From Branchiostoma floridae (taxonomy: Eukaryota; Chordata; Leptocardii; Amphioxiformes; Branchiostomatidae): a stretch of DNA of 64,000 bases. The position numbers were made by a program, and so were the translations under genes. Within the stretch, counting starts at the first letter, position 1. Each line of letters starts with the position of its first letter. The stretch covers positions 32,932,869-32,996,868 of the forward strand of contig NC_049980.1 of the NCBI RefSeq assembly GCF_000003815.2, read 5' to 3'. Below, piece after piece: positions 20,652 to 31,740 of this stretch. The notes beneath the pieces were generated by a model. That model was not told the DNA's origin. It searched no databases and saw only the letters and a list, made by a program, of their open reading frames with translations.

Positions 20652-23600
20652 TCAGTAGACGAGTTTGAAGTCACTCTTCCTGACCTTGAAGGAAATGGTC
20701 TTGAGTTTCTCGTAGCCTCGCCACGGCAGCCAGTTGATGGTCTGCACCTCCATGTCCGCCTTTTTAGTCTTGTCGAGTTGTTGTCCTAAGAAAGAGCCGA
20801 GATATTCTTTCAACGGTGAAAGTTTAAATTTTTGGATTACTGATAAAATGTATCATCAACATTAACTCTCAAAACTATAAATAATTGTAGGTGAACAGGT
20901 AATAATGGGAGGGCATTTTTTAAAGATAAATCAATACATTACATTACATCGAAACCGCTGCACCGAAAAACGCCCCCTCCATCTTCATTTAACAGCCCCT
21001 CATAAGTCCGGAATCGCCAGCAGTTAGCATGATTTACTTAATGTGACCATTGTGAAGAATATGCGAGGGGGATATAAACGTAGCAAATATATTTATATAG
21101 TCATGTTTGGGACAGCATTCTTAGCATTGCAGCAACGACACCTAGCGGAGGTACGAAGTACGGCCATTAAAAACTGTAGTGTGATGAACGTTACTATTTC
21201 AGATATGAAACAGCCCAACGCTCAAACGGTGATGATATAAGTCAATACTTACCAGTGGGGTGAGCTGCGTAGCCGTTCTCATGATACCACCAACCTCCAG
21301 TCGCTACAACAGCCCAGTCTACTTTGGTCTAAAAACAGGGAAGATGTAGTCGTCGAGAAAGTACAAAGTGTGCTGGCTACACGCATAAAACGTTAACTAT
21401 ATTACCTGACTAGTTACGTTTTCGAGTATTTGAAGTAGAATAATCATATTCATTCACTGTTTTTGTGTTTGAGTCCATTCCAAGACAAAGCACTTTAAAA
21501 AAAATCAAATAAATAAATCTCCAACACTGAAGTGACTCAAGCCGATTTTCATTTGTTACTTATTCATCAAGATTTACAGAGAAATGTAAACGCTCCTATA
21601 AACGGTGAGCACCCTAACCCTAACCCTAACCCTAACCCTAACCCTAACCCTAACCCTAACCCTAACCCCAACCCCAACCCCAACCCCAACCCCAACCCCA
21701 ACCCCAACCCCAACCCCACCCTAACCATAAAACTTACGTTCCCGTCGTTATCCTTGCCCTTGGTACTGAATGGTTTCCCGTTGTGGAAGAAGAGCGCGTC
21801 CCCTTACCTAACCCTAAACCTAACCCCAACCCCAACCCCAACCCCAACCCCAACCCCAACCCCAACCCCAACCCCAACCCCAACCCCAACCCCAACCCTA
21901 ACCCTAACCCTAACCCTAACCCTAACCCTAACCCTAACCCTAAAACTTACGTTCCCGTCGTTGTCCTTGCCCTTGGTGCTGAAGGGTTTCCCGTTGTGGA
22001 AGAAGAGCGCGTCCCCGGCTGTGCTGGTGGCTTCGTCATACTCCCCTGAACACGGGACAGGGGGCATTGTTTAACGACAGCAAAATTTGGTTAACCTTCA
22101 AGCAGAGTTCAAGCAGAGCACTTGGAGTTCCAATCCTAGATTGACACAATAAGAAATTTAAAACATCCACATGCCACACTATTTATTGCCTGTTTTGCAT
22201 TTTCGGACGTTTCGGCGTCTGGACAGTTCGACCTCTGTACCCCTAACCCTCACCCCTCACCCGCACCAGAAACACTAACCCCGAACCCCTACCTCAAATC
22301 CCTAACCCCTAAAGCTCACGACACATTTCCTACCCAGGGCCCAGTCGGGCTGTTTACAGAAACGAAAAATTCATTAGTTTTTTTTTTTTCTAAATCATGT
22401 TCGTAGTGATGTTATCTTCATGTTGATGAAGGGCGGCCCATAGCGATAACTGTAGCAGCATCTCTTCTCCCTAAGTCAGAAACATCAAGCTTAAGCAAGC
22501 TTGACTTCACTGACTCAATAGGCGAAGCAGGGGTTACGAGGCTGCTCGGGAAATCCCCTACCCCATTTTGGCCGGAATGATTTGATCCGCCACATCGCAC
22601 CATCGCACATGTGACGGGTTCTTTTACGTGCCCGGGGTGTGGCTCTCCCCAAACACGGGACCTCCATTTAACGTCCTATCCGAGGGACGACTCATTTTCA
22701 CTTGAGTTAAGTGAGGAAAGTCGTGTAAAGTGCCTTTCCCAAGGGCACAAGACCGGCAACACGGCAGGCAGATTCGAACCGGCGACCTCTCGGTCACGGG
22801 CCGAATACAATACCACTGTGCTACACGGCCCCACAAGTTAGTGCCAATAAATATGTACAAGGCATGCTGTTGAATTATTTTTGGCCCATTTTGTGTTTTT
22901 GCTGTCTTTCATATCATACTTTTCGTTCCCCAAAGCTCCCTGACCGGCCCCTTTGTGGAAATTGTGACGTTAAGCTAACCCAGAACCCTAATCTGTGTAC
23001 TCACCAATCGTGAGCTTGAACTTGCTGGCTTCATCTCCAACCTTGAACTCCTTGTACATTGCTGAGGCCTTCACACCTAGATGGTGGAAGCATCAAACAC
23101 AAAAATCACAAGTGACCTTGACTCTAAGGCACTAAAAGATGAAGAGTAACATAATTTGTAGAAGATTATCATCAGTAGGTTGATCCGACAATAGATACTA
23201 GTAGTTATTCTTTCGCCCTCGTTGTTGGCCTTGTTGATCCTCTGAGTTACTCGTAACGTTACATGAATGAAACACTTTCATACATGATATGTGTTTGCCT
23301 CGATATGCAACATTTTATAATATAACCAGATAAAAGAACAAAATGCATGTAGCCTCACAGATAATCATGATGTTGAAATAAGCTGCTCGTAAGCGACCAT
23401 CACAAGCAGACATCTCAAATTTTTTCGGGAAGTGTTTCCTCATAGGTAGGATATAGATATGGAAAGGGTCACGTTTCAACTATTTACTGTATTTCTGCAT
23501 CAGCGTTTGTTGGATCGATATGGACAACAAGCCTGATACAAATGAATAGATGAATAACAAAATGAATAAACATAGATGAAATAAATGATCCTTTAAATGA

Positions 23601-26600
23601 ATTGCATAACCAATCCATCAATTGAACCCATAAATGAATAAATGTTCAGGTACCATCAAAGTCTTCCATTTCCACGAGAAGCTGGTACTTCCCCTGTGAC
23701 GTCAGCTTGGTCATGTGGTCCAGACCCAGGATGAAGTTTGTCTCGGGCGGGTTGTCGAACCCTTTCTTGTACGCGGCGAGATCCTGGTTAAAGTCCACCA
23801 CCTTCGTCTGGGACGCGTCTCTGCCCAGAATAATGGTCCAGCCTCCTGAAGAAAAATATCAAATCAAGATGGCGATGATTTTGTGGTTTTCGTTGTTGAC
23901 TTAGAAGCTACCGATCTGTGCTATTCAGTCGTATCCCCTTGGGAAAGCACTTTACGCTTAAAATCAAAAGCAGTATTAGAGCAACTGGATATATACTGCC
24001 CAGAATAATGGTCCAGCCTCCTAAAGAAAAAAAGCAAATAAAATGTATTGGAATGGGGATAGCCAAGGGTAGGCCTTTTGGTTTGGGTTGTTGACTGTTA
24101 CAAGCTATCCAACGATTCTAGATCTGCGCTTGTTATTCCCCAATGATATTCCCTTGGGAAAGATAACGCCTAAAACCAGTTACTCGAGAAACTGGACATA
24201 ATTTTGGAAACGGTCAGACGTTTCAGACAGTAGCCACTGTCTTTCGTTAGTCACACAGTTTCGTCAAGACATGTACAGTGGGTGTGAGTGAATTAAAAAA
24301 AAAACACCGTCCCTAGACTGTACATCCCTAAATTCCTTGTGTTTATAAACAACGGATATAGGTTACCCTGCGGATAAAGGTAATTAAGTTTTAAAGTTTA
24401 AAAAATGTCTTGTTCTCACCGCCCATCGTCTCCATGTCGCACTTGACCGGAGTCTTCTGTGTGTTCCCCTTGATCTTAATCTGGTACTGACCGCTCTTCA
24501 TCGAGGGGTCCATGATCTTGATGCCACCACAGTCTGAAAGGGAAGAGTGATTCATCTATCTGACAAAAATTGATAAACAGATCAAATTGCTTGTTTTTCC
24601 ACCAATTTCAACTAAATCATAAAGATACCATGAGTCAACGAAAGAAATGCATGACCCACACCATGGTTGGAATTTAACAATAAAGGTCAAGAACGTCGAA
24701 ATATGTACACTTATCATTTGTCATAATTCTATATTCACGTTTAACTGGAAGTTTTTACAACAATATTGTCAGTGAAGAATGATGGCACCATTCAGATATC
24801 ACAAGATATCCGCATCCAGATATCACAAGATACTAGTATCTGCATCCGGATATCACAAGAGATTTGAAGCATGTTAGGGGAATGTAGAATGACTCAATAT
24901 CAGACAAGGCTCTATGATGAGGGATTTAATTATTCATACTGGCAAGGACCAGCCGTTAGCTTGCATGCGCAGTGGTCATCCCGACCATTGTTGGTCATCT
25001 TGTACCCTGTACTTTGGCTTGTAAATAATTCAGCTTGTTTGAGTCGAGTCGAGNNNNNNNNNNNNNNNNNNNNNNNNNNNNNNNNNNNNNNNNNNNNNNN
25101 NNNNNNNNNNNNNNNNNNNNNNNNNNNNNNNNNNNNNNNNNNNNNNNNNNNNNNNNNNNNNNNNNNNNNNNNNNNNNNNACTTGAGGTGAATGCATGCAG
25201 ACTTCGAGCGGGACTGGCTTACGTTTCATGGTGGTGGCGGGGGGGGGGGGGGTTGGTGGCGATTTATCCCGGGAAATGCAGTCTGTCCAGGAAGGGAGTT
25301 CCTCGACACACTCCCTTTCCCGGCACAAGAGAACCTACTGTAAATGCATTTAAGTTCGCGGGGATTTAATTTCGCGGTAGCGGGAAAAAGGACTTTTCGC
25401 GGTGGTTTTAAGTTCGCGGTAACACCATAGATTGCAGTCTAATACCATAATAGAAAAATGTTCGCGGTGGTTTCAAGTTCAGGTGACCGCGAAAACCGCG
25501 AACATTAATCCATCGCGAACATTTCTGCATTTACAGACGACGGGGGCTATGATTTGACTTGATTTTTTTAGATTCACTATATGCAGGCATTGTAGAATTT
25601 TGCGCCCAAAACTGCAAATAGTCTGCATTTAGAAATCTTAATTATATTGGCACTCATAATTGATTTTTAAGATGTATTCGACATATTTTCGTTGACGTGC
25701 ACGTCTCATACCTGGGAAGTCGCCCTTGGACGCGTCCCCCTGCTTTTTCGGCGTCTTGTCTTCCACCTTCAACTCTGCCTTCTTCCTCTTGATCTCTCCC
25801 TCAAGAACGCTCAACTTCACCTCAAGTTTCTTCAGCTTCGCCTCTAACATGTCCGTCGCCTTCGCTTCCTGTGGAGTCCAAGAAAAAGACAACCCGCAAA
25901 CATTAATACATTTGGCGGGCTGGCATCAGTCCCAGTACCGAAGAGACTACCATGATAACATGTTTACCAGGCTAGTTTAGCTCCCAATGGCATGATTATG
26001 CTCGGTCACATTTCAAAATCCGCCGACGGGCAGTTTTGGGGACAGAAAAGTATGAAATAGGAACAACACAAACAACTGTTTTAAGAAGCGAGAAACTGTT
26101 TTAAGAAGCGAAAAGAAGTCGACCCGGTACATGCTAGGATACAATAGACTTTGTAGCTGCCTGTAGTAACTTCAATAGAACTAGCACTTGTACTTAGATT
26201 ATTCAGAACTAATTACAACTTTATCATCCTGACCTGTACTTAGTTTGTAAAGCAGAAAGGTACAAAAAAGTTCTTTTGTAAATTTATTTAGATGACAGTA
26301 TATTGTTATGAAGTGACCTACCTACTGTAAAGAGAAAGAAGCATTGTTTAAGGATATTAGAAAAGCAAAACACACATCTGTCTTACTGGTACACAGAACG
26401 ATATCTTCCATATACGTACTGCTATCATGATACTCTTATATCCGCCTACGTAGGTCAGTTTCTTTATACTGTATTCCAAATGCGAGACCAGATCATTCAT
26501 ACATGACTGTACTCTTATCTATAATATTTTGTTGTTCTGTACATAGCCTCGTAGTAATATTGTCTATAGAGCTATTAGCTTGTTATTGGTTGCCATACAT

Positions 26601-26917
26601 TATACCTTGTGCGATTGTTGAGCAATAAAATTCGTTCATTCAAATTCATACATTCATATCGAAATGTGATGTTGGTCGTACTAACTTACCACGGCAGCCA
26701 TGGCCTGCAGCATGTTGATCGTCACGTCCTGTTGGGTCTTCTCCTTCTTCACCTTTTCCTTCAGAGCCACCAACTTGGGGTCGGTAGCGGGCGGGCATGC
26801 CGACCCCTCAAGAGTCGCGGGTAAGTTCTTGGCCAGCGCCGCGTCGAGCGCGCATTTTCCATAGGCCAGCCCGGGGATGGAGCAGAGAAGAACGAGCGCT
26901 GCTAGACAGGGCTTCAT
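20652..26917 (-). CDS. Fibrinogen-related domain protein with coiled coil (8 exons, 355 aa)
   Basis: Minus-strand exons, in order of transcription: 26917-26690, 25868-25712, 24533-24420, 23845-23654, 23076-23005, 22045-21951, 21328-21253 and 20785-20652 (TGA). All junctions are GT/AG and the joined frame is 1068 nt. Residues 1-20 are a signal peptide (MKPCLAALVLLCSIPGLAYG), about 45-110 a Lys/Glu/Leu coiled coil, and 129-355 a fibrinogen C-terminal-like domain: DCGG, KCDMETMGGGWTI, FILGLDHMTKLT, TSTAGDAL, HNGKPFSTKGKDND, GGWWYHENGY, INWLPWRGY. Such proteins (ficolin, angiopoietin and related groups) are secreted, usually oligomeric ligand binders, often in innate immunity. Oddity: only the first FReD cysteine pair is present (residues about 130 and 160). 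The canonical NCA and C-terminal NC cysteines are both replaced, which removes the second disulphide. The upstream in-frame ATG at 27004 would bury the signal peptide, so 26917 is preferred. Partial copies of exons 4 and 6 lie beside them. Confidence 0.9.
21612..21730. repeat. Interstitial telomere-type repeat, block 1
   Basis: Roughly nine CCCTAA units run into roughly nine CCCCAA units. On the gene strand these are TTAGGG (chordate telomere type) and TTGGGG. They lie in the intron between FReD exons 6 and 7. Confidence 0.95.
21738..21803 (-). pseudogene. Truncated copy of FReD exon 6 with its donor
   Basis: 66 bp match the 3' end of exon 6 (21951-22016), including the GTAAGT donor, with a few substitutions. 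The copy lies between two telomere-type blocks. It has no matching acceptor end, so it should not be a normal exon. Confidence 0.85.
21804..21944. repeat. Interstitial telomere-type repeat, block 2
   Basis: CCTAAAC-type units, then many CCCCAA, then about nine CCCTAA units, ending at the splice donor of FReD exon 6: six donor bases plus one A separate coding sequence from the repeat. Confidence 0.95.
22300..22990. mobile_element. Family D element interrupted by a SINE
   Basis: The left part (AAAGCTCACGACACATTTCC, then CAGAAACGAAAAATTC) and right part (CTTTTCGTTCCCCAAAGCTCC, then GTGACGTTAAGCTAACCC) resemble the intact element at 8281-8453. The SINE at 22425-22832 lies between them. Confidence 0.45.
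22425..22832 (-). mobile_element. tRNA-derived SINE
   Basis: Read on the minus strand it starts GGGGCCGTGTAGCACAGTGG (box A-like) and has GGTTCGAATCTGCC (box B). The body contains CTTGGGAAAGGCAC and TTTCCTCACTT, shared with elements at 47010 and 53035. It is tRNA-like only in its head and is not a tRNA gene. Confidence 0.8.
23996..24165 (-). pseudogene. Tandem copy of FReD exon 4 start plus upstream intron
   Basis: CTGCCCAGAATAATGGTCCA and GCCTCC, the first ~27 coding bases of exon 4 read backwards, recur here with an acceptor-like TTTAG in the gene direction. The adjacent intron sequence (GCTATCC ... GATCTGYGCT ... CCCTTGGGAAAG) is duplicated too. The unit is about 170 bp. Confidence 0.8.
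24301..24390. mobile_element. MITE family A half copy
   Basis: Only the right half is present: ACACCGTCCCTAGACTG, AACGGATATAGGTTACCC and TGCGGATAAAGG. It lies in a FReD intron. Confidence 0.6.
25054..25179. other. Assembly gap (N run)
   Basis: 126 Ns in the intron between FReD exons 2 and 3. A poly-G/T-rich tract follows at about 25230-25255. No exon of the assembled protein is missing, since the phase runs through. Confidence 0.99.
25338..25536. mobile_element. About 200-bp TIR element, family F
   Basis: Begins CTGTAAATGCATTTAAGTTC and ends CGCGAACATTTCTGCATTTACAG. It is rich in TTCGCGG motifs. A second copy lies at 50798-51004 in ACSBG. Confidence 0.75.
26500..26650. mobile_element. Possible LINE 3' tail
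   Basis: Ends in GAGCAATAAAATTCGTTCAT followed by short ATTCAT repeats, the look of a non-LTR element 3' end. No reverse transcriptase is seen nearby. It lies in FReD intron 1. Confidence 0.3.
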
Positions 26918-27946
26918 GGTGTCGGAGTGAGTCCGCTCGGCAACTTGCGCCGGAGTGAGTTTATTGAGTTTATTGAGATACCCTTTAGCCCCTGACGGCG
27001 TCACAAGGTTCGACTAGATGTCCTCAAATGAAGGGCAAGTAGCCTCGTTCGCAGACGTCGGGACCAGTGACGTTTATTTCTTGGCGGAGCTGTGATTCGT
27101 GAACATGTCAAAGAAACGAGCTAGGCACTTCCAAGGATCAGAAAATGAAAACTCTCCTGCCGATTGTGACTTTCACTAAGTTTGATGTTATTTGCACAAG
27201 AATTACACAAGCTATGCTACTTTTAATTTTGGACATAATCACGGCGTCTTATTTGCGTAAATTTGCATAAAGAACCCTGAACCATGATGTCCCACCTGGA
27301 CCATAGAACAACATACCTTAAAATGATCGAGAGACATCACGCCATCATTCTATGATAGAGAACTAAATAAGTACAGGGTGGGGTACGAAACGACATTTCT
27401 AGGCCTCTTCTGAGAATCTCCTCCAAAACTAATACAGTAATAGGTTCTCTATAATGGGAAGACTTCTGTGTGCGGCAAAACTACCGCTCCAGAAATCTGC
27501 GAATGATGAGGCTAGTTCGACTAGATGTCCTCAAATGAGGGACAAGTGGGTACATATTGATTTGGACCGAGCGAAGTACAGAAGAATTTGTAAATCCGGT
27601 TACCGAAACGTTGGCAGGTGGTTATTACATAAAGTTAATCACAAACAAAGACAAAACGTGACGATCACTGATCAGTTAACCCCATCTTGAGATATTCTGT
27701 TTCAAAGTCTGAAATTTAATCGGATCCTGCAGTTCTAAAAAGGCGCTAGGGGGCAAAAAGTACTCTCTGTCCCAATAGCATGCCCAGAATTCTAGATATC
27801 AAAACCGGAAAGTCCCGCTGTAGTACCGCTGCAAGCCGGCTAGGGGGCCTAAAATCTAATCTCCTTATTAAGGTCACATCAAGACCTCCCCCACGTACCA
27901 AATATCAATACAGTCCACCTATATCTTCTCGAGTTACGCTGTCCAC

Positions 27947-27948
<2 letters not shown>

Positions 27949-27999
<51 letters not shown>

Positions 28000-28018
28000 C
28001 ACACACACATACACACAA
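27949..28018. repeat. (CA)n microsatellite
   Basis: About 70 bp of CA dinucleotide with a few interruptions (CAAACA, CATACA). Confidence 0.97.
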
Positions 28019-28295
28019 ACGAATCTTTCTGTGTTTTGTTGTCTGTCCAGCCATACTTGTATGTTATTCCCATTGTACTGCGAATGGTACTTTTTTTCAG
28101 AAATTTAGGCCACTATTTAGTTTTGTCGCACGAAAAAAAATAGTCATCAGAAGATTCCGTGTCTCCTTATCCAACTACACTCTCTCACCCATTCACAGAT
28201 ATTCACCATTGATGTAACGTAAGGTTACCAGTTTACGTGTAGTTACAGGCTCCTTACATCTGCTTTGAAATTAGGCGCAAAGCCGGATGCATCGC

Positions 28296-28438
28296 AACTG
28301 GAACTAATCTCCAACCAGATAGAGAAGGTCAAAATCATAAAATCCCAATTCCTCTAGGTAAAAGGCCCGCTGTCCATCAGAATCGGGAGTTTGAGACACG
28401 TTACGATTTTTGCCTCCCTACATCTGCTTGGAGATTAG
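28296..28438. mobile_element. MITE family B copy
   Basis: Left end AACTAATCTCCAACCAGAT and right end CATCTGCTTGGAGATTAG are inverted; the interior differs from other copies. Confidence 0.5.
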
Positions 28439-28442
28439 GGAC

Positions 28443-28745
28443 CCCGCGCATGACGTCATGGCTGGAACGTTGCCAGGTGAAATATGATCCACCCAGCGCG
28501 TGACCGTTATAGAGAGGCGTGACTCAGGCGTCGGCTTCTTGGTGAGTCGTGATTGGTTGGCAACAAGAAACATTCAATAGACATAGAATCTAAATTGATA
28601 TCAGAAATATAAGTGTATCATGAGCAAGACAAGCCCGATGCTGGATCGTGGCCAATTGAAATGTGATCCCTCAGCGCGTGACCGGTTACAGAGAGGCGTG
28701 AGTCAGGCGTCGGCTTCTTGGCGATCCCTGATTGGTCAGCATCCT
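28443..28745. promoter_or_regulatory. Duplicated ~110-bp segment with inverted CCAAT boxes
   Basis: Two direct copies (about 28443-28555 and 28633-28745) share CAGCGCGTGACCG, AGAGAGGCGTGA and CAGGCGTCGGCTTCTTGG, each followed by a TGATTGGT (inverted CCAAT). They lie about 300-600 bp upstream of the TATA-like box at 29067. A regulatory role is inferred from motif and position only. Confidence 0.35.
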
Positions 28746-29059
28746 GTCTCCCTACACTGTCGTCATCGGTCTCCCCACCAAAACCTCATCCAAAACAGGC
28801 GGGTTCTTACGTCATTCGCTATTTTTGCACCCTTGTCTTGTTTTGATGTTGAGTTTGACCACGTGTACAAATAAACAAGAAGAAACGAAGAGACAGTAGC
28901 GGTTTGGCATCCATTGTTCTTTATCCTTTATTGCGTTATCAGATCTTATCATATTGCTCCAATTGGGAAAATCCCTTGCACAAAAATAAAGAAAGACTCG
29001 TGGGAAGCCCCCATAGAATTTTCTTATGCGCACTTTAATACATAGCTGTACAGTTCAAA

Positions 29060-29355
29060 ACGCGCTTATATAGTGACATTTTCCCTGAGAGCTGAGAAGA
29101 CCATTACACCTGTGCGTGCGAGAAAATTTGGCGCGAAGCCCGGCCGTATTTACATCCAGCTCATTTGCATAACGGTGACGCAGTCAGTTCGAGGTTCGGT
29201 GTAGTAGAATCGGTCACGAGACTGACGATAAAGGACGCGCGAGGAAGATTCTCTCTATATTCACGCCAAAATTCAGCCGAAAAGAAGCTCGATATTCCAA
29301 AGCTACCTCTAGCAGCTTGTCAGAAAACACTTACGGAACAAGTTTGAACGAGGTG
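29060..29355 (+). promoter_or_regulatory. Candidate promoter and non-coding first exon (possibly ACSBG)
   Basis: A TATA-like CTTATATAGT occurs at about 29066, followed by a C+G-richer stretch. The segment ends at a strong donor, GAACGAG then GTGAGTTG (intron would start at 29355). The first ACSBG coding exon starts with a splice acceptor at 45920-45921, so an upstream non-coding exon must exist. This is the best candidate I see, which would make intron 1 about 16.6 kb. Joining them is inference. Confidence 0.35.
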
Positions 29356-30169
29356 AGTTGTAGTTTTAGGATATTTTTTGCGATTTTCGTGAGGGAAACA
29401 TGCCACATGTGCCGGCCGGTCCGGCTTGTTCCTCATGAAAATAATTTTTTCTAAAAAACCTAGAACGTTAGAGGCAGCCCTGTTTTCTGGTAGTTTAGCG
29501 GATGCCTGCGGTTGTTGTAGTCTTCTAGTATCAACACTGATAAGTAGAACATACAATTTACTTGATTATGTTTCTCCCAAGGCTTTTATTTACGTAGATT
29601 TATCGATGTTTTCTCGGTATTTTGTCTCGCATGTGCCGCGTGTTGGACGCCCGTTTGAGGCACTTGACATGGTCGCGTAAAAAAAAGATTAAAAAATCGC
29701 GGTGGCCCAAATCAGGCTGTCAAAGGTGCCCACGTAATCCCCACGAGTTGTTCTATCGCCTACAGTACTCGTGTTGATTCAAATATTATTTCGGGATGAG
29801 ATTTGAAGAGTCAAAGTTAGCCTTCAAACTGGCTCTTTATGCCTGTTTTCGGCCTCGATTTCGCACTGCATGGGGGTTTCCGTGCAACCGATTACGATCA
29901 TATACTTCCGGGTCGTACGAGTGAGGTCATGGAACGCGGGTCACCAGGTATCTTGACGGTCTCAGTCTGCGCTAGGTTCGGTAGAGGAGGATTCAAGTCA
30001 GGCTTACGCATATTGTTAAATTAGGTTTGTTAAGGGACTCTTGGCGAAAGTATGTTTGAACTTGCAGAACGTTTTTTAAGTTTGTGTATGTTCGTATCGT
30101 CTCGGCCCACGTTGCGAATCTGCAACGGTTGTAAGGTCCCTTCCGAACGAACTAAGTTACTGGCATTCT

Positions 30170-31740
30170 CGTAAACATCAGGAGACAAACTGTGTTATTA
30201 AATTTGAATAACACATTTATAGAACAGTGCTGTAAGAAGTGTATACAGGGAACTAATAGCGGAAAACGTGTTCGGGAGACCTCCTTGGGGAGACAAACTG
30301 TGTCAATTTGAATGACACACTTACATAATAGCGCCGTAAGAACTGTATGTAGCTTAACTAATAGCGATAAACGTGTTTAGGAGACAAACTATGTCAATTT
30401 GAATGGCGCACTTACATAATAGCGCCGTAAGAACTGTATGTAGCTAACAAATAGCGAGAAACGTGTTCAGGAGACAAAATGTGTCACTTTGAATGACACA
30501 TTTATAGAACAGCGATGTTAGACCTGTATATAGCTATTAAGTAATCGCGGAAAACGTATTCAGGTGTCAAACTGTGCCAATTTGAATGACACACTTATAG
30601 AACAAAGCTAAAAGAACTGTATATAGCTAACTAATAGCGGAAAACGTGTTCAGGAGTCAAACTGTGTCAATTTGAATGACACACTTACATGATAGTGCCG
30701 CAAGAACTGTATATAGCTAACTAGGAGCGTAAACGTGTTCAGGAGACAAACTATGTCAATTTGAATGACACACTGACATAATAGCGCCGTAAGAACTGTG
30801 TATAGCTCACTAATAGCGAGAAACGTGTTCAGGAGACAAAATGTTTCACTTTGAATGACACATAACAGCAATGTAAGACCTGTACATGTATATAGCTAAG
30901 AAATCGCGGAAAACGTATTCAGGTGTCAAACTGTGCCAGTTTGAATGACACACTTACAGAACAAAGCTGAATGAACTGTATATAGCTAACTAATAGCGAA
31001 AAAGGGTGTTCAGGAGACAAATTGTGTCAATTTGAATGATGCATTGATTGAACAGCGCTGTAAGAACTGTATATAGCTAACTTAAAGCGCAATGCGTGTT
31101 CAAATGTCAAACTGTGTCAATTTGAATGACACACTTATAAAATAGTGCCGTAAGAACTGTATATAGCTAACTAATAGCGAAAAACGTGTTCAGGAGTCAA
31201 ACTGTGTCAATTTGAATGACACACTTACATGATAGTGCCGTAAGAACTGTATATAGCTAACTTGGAGCGAAAAAACATGTTCAGGAGACAAACTGTGTCA
31301 ATTTGAATGACACAATGCATTATAGAATAGCGCTGTAAGAACTGTATATAGTTAACTTAAAGCGGAATGCGTGTTCAAATGTCAAACTGTGTCAATTTGA
31401 ATGACACACTTGTAGACAGCGCCCAAATAACTGTATATAACAAACTAATACCGAAAACGTATTCAGGAGACAAACTGTGTCAATTTGAATGACACACTTA
31501 CATAATAGCGCCGTAAGAACTGTATATAGCTAACTTAAAGCGGAATATTAATGCGTGTTCAGAAGTCAAACTGTGTCAATATGAATGACACACTTATATA
31601 ATGGCGCCGTAAGAACTGTATATAGCTAACTTAAAGCGGAATATTAATGCGTGTTCAGAAGTCAAACTGTGTCAATACGAGCGTATGAATGACACACTTA
31701 TATAATAGCGCGGTTCAGGCAGCGCTTTTCTGCAAGTGTG
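30170..31740 (+). repeat. Satellite array, forward units
   Basis: About 17 units of 85-105 bp. Each carries GTGTTCAGGAGACAAACTG, then TGTGTCAATTTGAATGACACA without its first base, then GCCGTAAGAACTGTATATAG. The array is framed by two AAGGTCCCTTC motifs (30132 and 31753). The TGTGTCA..TGACACA dyad is the most conserved part. Confidence 0.9.

Larger units (their letters stand above)
26918..29059. other. Divergent intergenic region
   Basis: Lies upstream of both the FReD gene (-) and the candidate first exon of ACSBG (+). It contains a 33-bp direct repeat (27009 and 27514, TCGACTAGATGTCCTCAAAT), a CA microsatellite, a family B MITE and a duplicated CCAAT-bearing segment. No credible exon is seen. 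Confidence 0.5.

Noticed and set aside
21532-22074. Pro/Asn or Pro/Thr repeat frames
   Set aside because: Translations of telomere-type CCCTAA and CCCCAA repeats.
22780-22832. Possible tRNA gene
   Set aside because: Boxes A and B are present, but there is no acceptor stem and a SINE body follows.
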